Positions 21,281 through 27,253 of a stretch of DNA of 27,253 bases are shown piece after piece. Source of the DNA: Pseudomonadota bacterium (GTDB lineage Bacteria > Myxococcota_A > Polyangia > Polyangiales > Polyangiaceae); contig JAEYVE010000209.1 of assembly GCA_023432025.1 (NCBI GenBank), positions 1 through 27,253 on the forward strand, read 5' to 3'. Both the position numbers and the translations under genes were made by a program. A model generated the notes under the pieces. That model did no database searches. It saw only the letters and a program-made list of their open reading frames with translations, and was not told the origin of the DNA. How positions within the stretch are numbered: position 1 is the stretch's first letter; each line of letters starts with the position of its first letter.

Positions 21281-24256
21281 GTGCGATCGCCCCTCCGCTT
21301 GCCCACCGGGCAATTCGCGCGCGCTTGTGCGATCGCCCTGGTCGCCTTCTTCGCGGCGTGGCTGACGCCGCGCTCGGCGCGCGCCGGCGACCCCTACCTC
21401 GAGTGGTACACGCTCCGGACGCCGCACTTTCGCGTGCACTATCACGGCGGCTTGGACGAGCTCGCTCAGCGCACCGCGACTTGGGCCGAGCAAATCCACC
21501 GCGTCTTGGTCCCGGAGCTGGGCTGGGAGCCCCGCGAGCTCGTTCACATCGCGCTCACGGACACGAGCGAGTTCGCGAACGGCTCCGCCACGCCCCTGCC
21601 GTACAACACGATTCGCCTGTTCGCGACGGCGCCCGACGACATGTCGCCTCTCGCCGACTACGACGATTGGATCGGGATGCTGCTCACGCACGAGTATGCG
21701 CACATCCTGCACGTCGATCACACGGCGGGCTTCTCGGCCGTGGTGAACGCCATCTTCGGCAAGGTGCTCCTACCGAACGGCGCGCAGCCGCGCTTCATCA
21801 CCGAGGGGCTCGCCGTGCTCATGGAGAGCGCGCACACCACCGGCGGTCGCATGCGGTCGACGCAGTTCGACATGATGCTCCGCGCGGACACGCTCGAAGG
21901 ACGCCTGGCGCGGCTCGACCAAGTGAGTAACCCCGCCTTGCGGTGGCCCAGCGAGAACCTGTGGTACCTCTACGGCTCGCACTTTCTGGGTTGGGTGCAC
22001 GACGTGTACGGGCGCGACGTGGCACGCGCGGTCGCGGCCGACTACGCGTACAGCGTCATCCCCTACGGCATCAATCGCTCCATGCGCCGCGTCACGGGGC
22101 GCACGTACGAAGAGCTCTACGAAGGCTGGAAGGGCCATCTGCGCCTCCGCTACGCCGCGCAAGCGGAGGTCGTGCGAGCGCGCGGTTTGCGTGAAGGCAC
22201 CCGCCTCACGACGAGCGGTCGCTTTACCCAGCGCCCCCGCGTGGCGCCCAGCTGCTGGTCCAAGGAGCCTGCGCTCCTTTTTCTGCGAGACGACGGCCAC
22301 GACACGACGGGCATTCATCGGCTGCCTCTCTCGGCGGACGGGCTCCGAGCCTCCGGCAAGCCCGAGCTCGCCGTGCGCGCGTACGCGAACACACTCGGCT
22401 TCGACTCGGGGTGCAACCTCATTTACGACACGCTCTCTGTGAGCGAGCGCCGCTACCGGCTGTTCGACTTGTATCGTCAGCCGAACGGCACACGCGCCCC
22501 CTCGGGCTCGGAGTGGACGCGTCAGCGGCTCACTCACGGCGCGCGCGCGCGCGAGCCGCACGTCAGCCCGGACGGGCGCCACGTCGTCTACGTCGCCAAC
22601 GACCGCGGCAGCTCCGTGCTCCAGCTCGGCCGCTTCGACGACGAAGGCGAAATTCGAGACGTGCGCGGCCTCGCACCCGGCGCTCCTCGCGACCAAGCGT
22701 ACACCCCGCGTTTTTCGCCCGATGGTCGCGCCGTGGCGTACAGCGCGTGGAGCGCGGGCGGCTACCGCGACGTGCGCATCGTGGACATCGCGACCGGCGC
22801 CATCACGGAAGTGACGCACGACCGCGCCATCGACCAACAGCCCGTCTTTTCTCCGGACGGGCGCTACCTCTACTTCACCTCCGACCGCACCGGCATCGCC
22901 AACGTCTACGCCTTCGAGCTGGCCAGCAGGACCACCCATCAAGTCACCAACGTCCTCGGCGGAGCCTACACACCCGAGCCCTCACCCGACGGACGGCGCC
23001 TCTATTACACCGGCTACACGTCGGATGGCTTCGACGTGTTCGTGCTGGAGCTCGACCGCGCTCGCTGGCTCACGGCAGAGCCGCCTCGCAATGACCGCCC
23101 CGAAGCATCCCCCCTGCTCCTCGGCGAACGCTGGCCCGTCGAGCCGTATGACCCGTCCACCACCGTCGCGCCAAGATCGTTCTATCTCGGACTCGGGACC
23201 GGCACGTTCGGCACCGCGCTCACCGTGTCCTTGGCGGGTCGTGACATCGCCGAGCGCCACGCCTTCCTCGCGAATTTCTCTATCGATTTCACGCGTGCGC
23301 TCCCGCAAGGCAGCCTGAGCTACTTCTACGATCGGCTGCCGGCCGTGCTGCGCATCGACGCGTTTCATCGCGTCGTTCCGCGCACCGCCATCGCCAGCCT
23401 CGAGACCTTGCCCATCCTCGAATACCAGTCGGGTCTGAGCTCGGGCCTCAGCTACGACTTGCCGGGGGATTTCGACGGGCACTCGGTCGCAGGCAGCTAC
23501 AACGTCCAGTACTTCACGCAAGAGCTCGACGCCGAGCGCACCCTCGATCCGTACGCGCCCTTGCCTCCTCGGCTCGAAGACGGCCAGCTCGGCGTCGTCC
23601 ACGTGGGCTATGGCTACTCGAACGCCCTGTGGACGCACTTCGGCGTGGGCGCCGAGCGCGGCTTCACCTTCGGCATGGGCGCCGACTATGCGTCGGCCGC
23701 CACGGCCAGCGACGACACGCTCTACTCTTTGGTGCTCAGAAGCACCGGCTACGTGCCTTTGCCCTGGTTTCGCCACCACGTGCTTTCACTGGGGCTCTCC
23801 GGAGGCAGCGCGGGTGGCACGTACCCACGCCTCGGCCTTTTTTATACGGGCGGCTTCGTGGACCAAGGCCCGTTCGAACCCTTCCTCAGCAACGTTCAAC
23901 AGAGCGCGTTCGTGCTGCGCGGCTACGAGCCGGGACAGTTCGCCGGAAACAAGTTCGCGCTCTTGAACACCGAGTACCGCTTGCCGCTCTGGTTCACGGA
24001 CGCGGGCCCCAGCACGCTCCCCATCTACCTGCGGAAGGTGAGCGGCGTTGCCTTCACGGACGTTGGCGGAGCGTTCTCGCGCCTCGAACCAGGAAACCCC
24101 TGGAGCTCGCTCCACGTCGGCGTGGGTGGCGAGCTTTGGTTCGATTTCGTGCTCGGCTACGTGGGCCGCACCACCCTGCGCCTCGGCTGGGCGCGTGGCT
24201 TGGACGACGTCGCGCCGCCTCCCCAAACGTACTTCGTGGCCGCCGGAGGCTTCTAA
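21281..24256 (+). CDS. Secreted HEXXH peptidase with beta-propeller and outer-membrane barrel
   Basis: This 991-residue protein begins with a signal peptide (about 1-32, ending SARA). Next is a gluzincin-type metallopeptidase domain with HEYAH at 137-141 and a likely third zinc ligand Glu175 in ITEGLAVLME. Residues about 370-600 hold at least four TolB/PD40-like propeller blades, each with S-P-D-G followed by R (near 426, 478, 523 and 567). From about 630 to the end the sequence alternates like a surface-antigen/Omp85-type beta-barrel (NKFALLNTEYRLPLWF) and ends in Phe, as many outer-membrane proteins do. It is therefore probably an outer-membrane protein with a periplasmic or surface peptidase. 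The GTG start is chosen because it gives the signal peptide and lies 16 bases after the PilZ-like gene. Substrate unknown. Confidence 0.8.
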   Translation: MRSPLRLPTGQFARACAIALVAFFAAWLTPRSARAGDPYLEWYTLRTPHFRVHYHGGLDELAQRTATWAEQIHRVLVPELGWEPRELVHIALTDTSEFANGSATPLPYNTIRLFATAPDDMSPLADYDDWIGMLLTHEYAHILHVDHTAGFSAVVNAIFGKVLLPNGAQPRFITEGLAVLMESAHTTGGRMRSTQFDMMLRADTLEGRLARLDQVSNPALRWPSENLWYLYGSHFLGWVHDVYGRDVARAVAADYAYSVIPYGINRSMRRVTGRTYEELYEGWKGHLRLRYAAQAEVVRARGLREGTRLTTSGRFTQRPRVAPSCWSKEPALLFLRDDGHDTTGIHRLPLSADGLRASGKPELAVRAYANTLGFDSGCNLIYDTLSVSERRYRLFDLYRQPNGTRAPSGSEWTRQRLTHGARAREPHVSPDGRHVVYVANDRGSSVLQLGRFDDEGEIRDVRGLAPGAPRDQAYTPRFSPDGRAVAYSAWSAGGYRDVRIVDIATGAITEVTHDRAIDQQPVFSPDGRYLYFTSDRTGIANVYAFELASRTTHQVTNVLGGAYTPEPSPDGRRLYYTGYTSDGFDVFVLELDRARWLTAEPPRNDRPEASPLLLGERWPVEPYDPSTTVAPRSFYLGLGTGTFGTALTVSLAGRDIAERHAFLANFSIDFTRALPQGSLSYFYDRLPAVLRIDAFHRVVPRTAIASLETLPILEYQSGLSSGLSYDLPGDFDGHSVAGSYNVQYFTQELDAERTLDPYAPLPPRLEDGQLGVVHVGYGYSNALWTHFGVGAERGFTFGMGADYASAATASDDTLYSLVLRSTGYVPLPWFRHHVLSLGLSGGSAGGTYPRLGLFYTGGFVDQGPFEPFLSNVQQSAFVLRGYEPGQFAGNKFALLNTEYRLPLWFTDAGPSTLPIYLRKVSGVAFTDVGGAFSRLEPGNPWSSLHVGVGGELWFDFVLGYVGRTTLRLGWARGLDDVAPPPQTYFVAAGGF

Positions 24257-24307
24257 CGTCCGCGCGTTTCTTTCCCGCTCGCGAAAGCCGGTGTTAAGCG
24301 CCGATCC

Positions 24308-24838
24308 ATGCGCCTCTGCTCGCTCCGCTCTGGTCTCCTCTCGGCGTTCTGCGGCTCCGGCGCGCATCGAGCTCTCTTCGGGGCAGCGCTCGCCGCGCTC
24401 CTCACGCTGGGGTGCCCCACCCCGCCCACCCCCGCCGAGCTCGCCAGCGAGGCCGCGCGAGACTTGAACCTCTCGGCGCGCTGGGGGCAAATCGACATGG
24501 CGGCGGCCCGCACGGCGCCAACCGCGCGCGATGCTTTTTTCAAGAACCGCGCGGGCTGGGGTCACGACATCCGCGTGATTGACACCGAGCTCGCTGGACT
24601 GTCCCTGAGCGACTCTTCGCACGCCAAAGTGCAGGTCGACGTGTCGTGGGTCCGCATGGACGAAGCCACCTTGCGCATCACCCGCATCGAACAGACGTGG
24701 GTCGACGAGAAGGGCAAGTGGCAAATGAAAAAGGAAGCGCGCGTCGGCGGAGACTTGGGGCTCTTCGGCGAAAAGGTCGAGCGCGCCGCCGAGACGACTC
24801 GCCAAAACGCGCAATTTCCGACGCGCGTGATCCGTTGA
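24308..24838 (+). CDS. Small lipoprotein of unknown function
   Basis: This 176-residue protein has a hydrophobic segment at about 22-35 ending in a good lipobox, LTLGC, so Cys36 is the likely lipidated residue. A proline-rich stretch follows (PTPPTPAE). The mature part has alternating polar and hydrophobic residues, with VQVDVSWVRMDEATLRITRIEQTWVD spanning about residues 108-133 and reading like consecutive beta strands. It ends QFPTRVIR. I do not recognise the family. The gene starts 51 bases after the peptidase/barrel gene in the same direction and may be co-transcribed. It faces the small basic gene on the other strand. Confidence 0.75.
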   Translation: MRLCSLRSGLLSAFCGSGAHRALFGAALAALLTLGCPTPPTPAELASEAARDLNLSARWGQIDMAAARTAPTARDAFFKNRAGWGHDIRVIDTELAGLSLSDSSHAKVQVDVSWVRMDEATLRITRIEQTWVDEKGKWQMKKEARVGGDLGLFGEKVERAAETTRQNAQFPTRVIR

Positions 24839-24972
24839 TCGGGGGCGTGAGCACGCTCGCGCGCCGCTCATTGATCGCGCTCGAGCACCTCGCTCGGGAG
24901 CCTGCCTCACTTCGTGGCTCGCCCTGCGGCTCGCCCAGGGGCGCCTTCACACTCGGACGGGATGCCCGCTCG

Positions 24973-24998
24973 CGGCGCGGGGCGCCGCCCCGTCGCCG
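24973..24998 (-). terminator. Candidate terminator hairpin after the small basic gene
   Basis: CGGCG-CGGGGC and GCCCCG-CGCCG form an 11-bp stem with one bulged T and a three-base loop, 31-56 bases beyond the stop of the 44-residue protein, between it and a convergent lipoprotein gene. It lacks a T-tract, so its activity as an intrinsic terminator is uncertain. Confidence 0.4.
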
Positions 24999-25028
24999 CG
25001 AATCGGCGGCTCGCGTCGGAAGGGGCGC

Positions 25029-25163
25029 TTACTTCTTGCCCTTCTTCTCGGACTTGCGCTCCTGGCGCGCGGCCTCTGCACGACGTGCGAGGCGCGCCTT
25101 CTTGCTCGCCTGCGCGCGGCGCTGACGCATCTTCTTGCTGTTGCGGCTGTCGAATGCACCCAT
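25029..25163 (-). CDS. 44-residue very basic protein
   Basis: The frame encodes 44 residues starting MGAFDSRNSKKMRQRRAQ, with 19 or more Lys and Arg and an ending of KSEKKGKK. A GGGAG ribosome binding site lies about 8 bases before the ATG, which supports translation; the frame continues upstream but only as unlikely sequence. The composition suggests binding to RNA or the ribosome, as for small ribosome-associated proteins of many bacteria. I recall no named family, so the function is open. It stands alone between convergent and repeat-bearing intergenic DNA. Confidence 0.65.
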   Translation of the reverse strand: MGAFDSRNSKKMRQRRAQASKKARLARRAEAARQERKSEKKGKK

Positions 25164-25241
25164 GACTTGGACTCCCGATGTGAGTTGGGGCACCGCCCAT
25201 ACCTCGGATCGAAAGGCAAGGCTAGCCTGCGACGTCAGGCG

Positions 25242-25311
25242 CTGTCGGGGACACCACTCCGTGACGTCGCTGCCCTCTGTCGGGGACACCACTCCGCGAC
25301 GTCGCTGCCCT
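25242..25311. repeat. Two-copy 35-bp tandem repeat
   Basis: Positions 25242-25276 and 25277-25311 differ at one base out of 35. Each starts CTGTCGGGGACACCACTCCG and ends with GACGTCGCTGCCCT. A further CTGTC follows directly, so the array breaks off inside a third unit. Confidence 0.9.
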
Positions 25312-25421
25312 CTGTCCCTGCGTCGACATGGCCGCCGCGCTACGCCTTCGCTCGGCGTCCTACGTCCACGGCCTTCGCTGCGCCGACGTAGCCCGCAGCG
25401 TCACCTCGCTCGGCGCCCAAC

Positions 25422-25445
25422 ACGACGTGTCTCACGGCACGTCGT
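25422..25445. other. Perfect 8-bp dyad
   Basis: ACGACGTG and CACGTCGT flank an 8-base spacer. It lies about 60 bases past the stop of the small minus-strand gene at 25507 and could be a terminator stem or a protein binding site for the gene at 25163. Neither role is shown. Confidence 0.4.
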
Positions 25446-25506
25446 CCGCACACCACGCGGAAGCGCACGGCTCACGTCACCGTTCTTCGGACGCAGGGCG
25501 TTCGAG

Positions 25507-25758
25507 TCAGCCGCTCGATGCGTCTTCGAGAGCGTTCTCTCGGTCCCGCACCTCGAGACGATAACGACTGTTCACCGTCTCGATGTAGAACACGTCCCGC
25601 GCAGCGAGTCGCAGCACACGCTTCACCGGCGTGGTCACGTACTCGTGCATACCGTCCGAGAACTCGATGACGACAACCGAGCCCTTGCGAGGCGCGCGAA
25701 CGAGCCGTCCACTGACGGCTCTCGAACCACGCCCGAGCTTACGGAGCACCACCTGCAC
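25507..25758 (-). CDS. Small beta-rich protein of unknown function
   Basis: This frame encodes 83 residues. After a basic start (RKLGRGSRAVSGRLVRAPRKG) come strands with a regular polar/hydrophobic pattern: SVVVIEFSDGMHEYVTTPVK, then DVFYIETVNSRYRLEV. This looks like a small SH3-like or PilZ-size barrel rather than a random frame, and aromatic and acidic residues sit where folded proteins carry them. No family is recognised. The start is a GTG without a good ribosome binding site, and two more GTG codons follow within nine bases, so the true start is uncertain by a few residues. It stands alone. Confidence 0.55.
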   Translation of the reverse strand: MQVVLRKLGRGSRAVSGRLVRAPRKGSVVVIEFSDGMHEYVTTPVKRVLRLAARDVFYIETVNSRYRLEVRDRENALEDASSG

Positions 25759-26154
25759 GAGAATAACTCTAGCAACGCCCTAGAAACCGTCCAACCCAAT
25801 CCGAGCCCTCGGCCCCTCACCTGGTCGCGAATCCTTCCTGGACACGTCGGGGGCGTCTGCCCGAAATGTGGGAGAGGTGGCAGAACAGGCGGGTCTGAGC
25901 TCGGAACTTGCTCCAAGCCGAGACAAACAAGCTGAACGGCAGGTCGCCGGGATCCACGAGGTACCGAGCAGACGTTCCCACGATGAGACCACCTCCAGCT
26001 GGGGGTGAGAAACTTCGAGTGCACTTGCTCGCCTGGGGCACCCCCGCCGTCCAAGCCCCTCCGGGGGCCAGGCCCTTGGCGACCGGGTCCCACATCCGCG
26101 TCCTTGCTCGCCGGTTCAGCGGTCAGCCGAGAAGCGTGCGGGGGCCGACGTTGC
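25759..26154. other. Stretch without a convincing gene
   Basis: These 396 bases between the transpeptidase gene and a small gene hold open frames on both strands, but their translations lack any protein-like pattern. A large hairpin is present at 26032-26072. I looked for tRNA, tmRNA, SRP RNA and RNase P RNA landmarks and found none. An untranslated RNA or a decayed gene remains possible. Confidence 0.5.
26032..26072. terminator. Large stem-loop downstream of the transpeptidase gene
   Basis: CCTGG plus CCCCCG (26032-26036 and 26041-26046) pair with CGGGGG plus CCAGG (26062-26072), with a four-base bulge GGCA and a 15-base loop. It begins 83 bases after the transpeptidase stop on the minus strand. 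There is no T-tract, so it may be a terminator or part of a structured RNA. Confidence 0.4.
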
Positions 26155-27253
26155 TCACGGAGGGCTCACACCCGCTCGACCGCGCGATGCGAAGTAGGCA
26201 CGCAAAGTTTCACGCGCAAGCAGCGGTCCCTTGATCTGCCACTGCGGGGTGTTCACCACCAACGCTGCCACGGCGATCTCGGGCTTGTCAGCCGGGGCGA
26301 ATGCCACCAGCCACGTGTAGTGACGGTTGGCCTTGTGGTCGGAGAGCGTGCCCGTTTTTCCGGCGACCTCCACGCCCGGCAAGAAGGGACGTCCCTTGTC
26401 GTCGAAGAACGTCTTGTGCGCCGAGCCGTTCTTGACGGTGTGCACCATCATTCGGCCCACCTGATCGGCGGTGCTCTTCTTCAACGCGCGGCGGAGCACT
26501 ACGGGCTCTTCGGGGCCCTCCCACAACGTGTCCTTGCCGCGCGTCACGCTCTTGATGATGCGTGGCTTGAGCGCGACGCCGCCGTTGGCCACGGTCTGCG
26601 TCAACACCGCCGCTTCCAGCGGGGAAAGGTTGGTGTTCCAGAAGCCGGCCGCCGTGCGGGCAAACTCCACCGGATCTTCCGGGATGTTCACCTTGGATGG
26701 CTCGTTGGCGATCGGGAATGGCACGGGCGCGCCGAACCCCAACGCGCCCGCCATGCCTCGCAAGTCCTCCGGCGTGAGGTGCTTCTGTGCCAGGCGGCCG
26801 AACACGACGTTCAAGCTGCTGCCCAGCGCGATCCCGAGGTTGGCGCACCACTTGTCGCGCGCCGGATCTTCCTTCAGCTCGTCGACCTCGATGCGACTGC
26901 GACCGCCGCGGTAGCACTGCTCCGTCTCTTCGCTGAGGCCCGCCTTTTCTACCAACGCGGCGGTGGTGACGACCTTGAAGATGCTCGCGGCCGGCGCGGT
27001 GGCGCGCGCGTTGACGTCGAACGTTTCACCTTCGTTGACGTGGCTCGCGTAGGCCAGCACGTTGCCCGTCTTGACGTCGAGCGCCACGACCCCGGCCTCG
27101 GGCACGCGGTACTTTTTCATGACGGCGAGCGCCGCGCGCTGCACCGTGGGATCGAGCGTCAGCTCCGCCGTGCGACCGTCGGAGAGCGGCGCGAGCACGC
27201 GGCCGGGACGTATGTCGAGGCGAGTGAGATCGAGCCCGGTCACGTCTGGACCC
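26155..27253 (-). CDS. Penicillin-binding protein transpeptidase domain, 5' end cut off
   Basis: The frame stays open to the right edge, so the N-terminus is missing; a GTG at 27243 is only an internal codon as far as can be seen. The visible 360 or so residues are a D,D-transpeptidase domain that cross-links peptidoglycan in the periplasm and is the target of beta-lactams. All three active-site motifs are present: SIFK with the acylated Ser, SLN in GSSLNVVFG, and KTGT in EVAGKTGTLS. The Ser lies near 26985. Two Cys between the first two motifs (ETEQC and KWC) could form a disulfide. Whether it is a class A or class B protein, or a stand-alone transpeptidase, depends on the missing part. Confidence 0.9.
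   Translation of the reverse strand, partial: GPDVTGLDLTRLDIRPGRVLAPLSDGRTAELTLDPTVQRAALAVMKKYRVPEAGVVALDVKTGNVLAYASHVNEGETFDVNARATAPAASIFKVVTTAALVEKAGLSEETEQCYRGGRSRIEVDELKEDPARDKWCANLGIALGSSLNVVFGRLAQKHLTPEDLRGMAGALGFGAPVPFPIANEPSKVNIPEDPVEFARTAAGFWNTNLSPLEAAVLTQTVANGGVALKPRIIKSVTRGKDTLWEGPEEPVVLRRALKKSTADQVGRMMVHTVKNGSAHKTFFDDKGRPFLPGVEVAGKTGTLSDHKANRHYTWLVAFAPADKPEIAVAALVVNTPQWQIKGPLLARETLRAYFASRGRAGVSPP

Larger units (their letters stand above)
25164..25506. other. Intergenic stretch with repeats and dyads, no gene seen
   Basis: No gene is supported in these 343 bases between two small minus-strand genes. The stretch must hold the promoter of the 44-residue protein. It contains a 35-bp tandem repeat (25242-25311), a 7-bp inverted repeat CTACGTC/GACGTAG (25360-25366 and 25385-25391) and a perfect 8-bp dyad (25422-25445). 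Confidence 0.6.

Noticed and set aside
25242..25311. 35-bp repeats as a CRISPR array
   Set aside because: The two copies are directly adjacent with no spacer, and no cas genes are nearby.
25868..25981. A tRNA-like start (GGGAGAGGTGGCAGAA) with a distant GTGGGA/TCCCAC pair
   Set aside because: No acceptor stem of seven pairs, no anticodon arm and no GGTTCGA-type T arm could be found.
25908..26234. A 108-codon plus-strand frame, and overlapping minus-strand frames of 92 and 152 codons
   Set aside because: They overlap each other and the transpeptidase end, have no ribosome binding site, and read as low-information sequence. Kept only as an unexplained stretch.

Overview
The window is about 27 kb of very GC-rich DNA with densely packed genes that mostly overlap by ATGA or GTGA, frequent GTG starts, and long antisense reading frames caused by composition. 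Several traits point to a myxobacterium (Myxococcota, probably Polyangiales-like): a divergent PilZ protein with a proline/alanine linker, an ftsE-ftsX-envC-type locus, and a large secreted peptidase/propeller/beta-barrel protein. This is inferred from gene content and composition; there is no rRNA or marker gene to confirm it.

Positions 449-16224 hold an aryl polyene (APE, xanthomonadin/flexirubin-like) pigment cluster made of two convergent transcription units. The plus-strand unit (449-4210) encodes a hot-dog dehydratase (ApeP type), a ketoreductase (ApeQ type), a ketosynthase (ApeR position) and a flavin-dependent halogenase-like protein with a WxWxIP motif. The minus-strand unit (16224 down to 4389) encodes, in order of transcription, a PlsC-like acyltransferase, two acyl carrier proteins, a six-helix membrane protein, an AMP-ligase fused to an ApeI-like dehydratase, a family 2 glycosyltransferase, an LpxL-like acyltransferase, an aromatic amino acid ammonia-lyase, a thioesterase, a LolA-like carrier, an MMPL/RND exporter and a DUF3261 lipoprotein. 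The gene order follows the known ape clusters closely.

The inferred pathway is as follows. The lyase makes a coumarate-type starter from tyrosine, the ligase activates it for loading on an ACP, and the KS/KR/DH set extends it into a polyene. The acyltransferases and glycosyltransferase attach it to a lipid anchor, and LolA, MMPL and the lipoprotein carry it to the outer membrane. The halogenase may halogenate the aryl head. Unusual points are the ligase-dehydratase fusion, a dehydratase active site apparently split between two polypeptides, and only one ketosynthase with no chain-length-factor partner.

Positions 16402-19045 (minus) carry ftsE, ftsX and a degenerate LytM/EnvC-like amidase activator, a cell-division peptidoglycan module. 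Divergent from it (19295-24838, plus) are a formyltransferase with methionyl-tRNA formyltransferase architecture that lacks the usual catalytic Asn, the PilZ-like protein, the 991-residue peptidase/propeller/barrel protein and a small lipoprotein. The right end (25029-27253, minus) holds a 44-residue very basic protein, a repeat-bearing intergenic stretch, a small beta-rich protein, a roughly 400-base stretch with no convincing gene, and a penicillin-binding transpeptidase cut by the window edge. The left edge holds the start of a secreted proline-rich protein.
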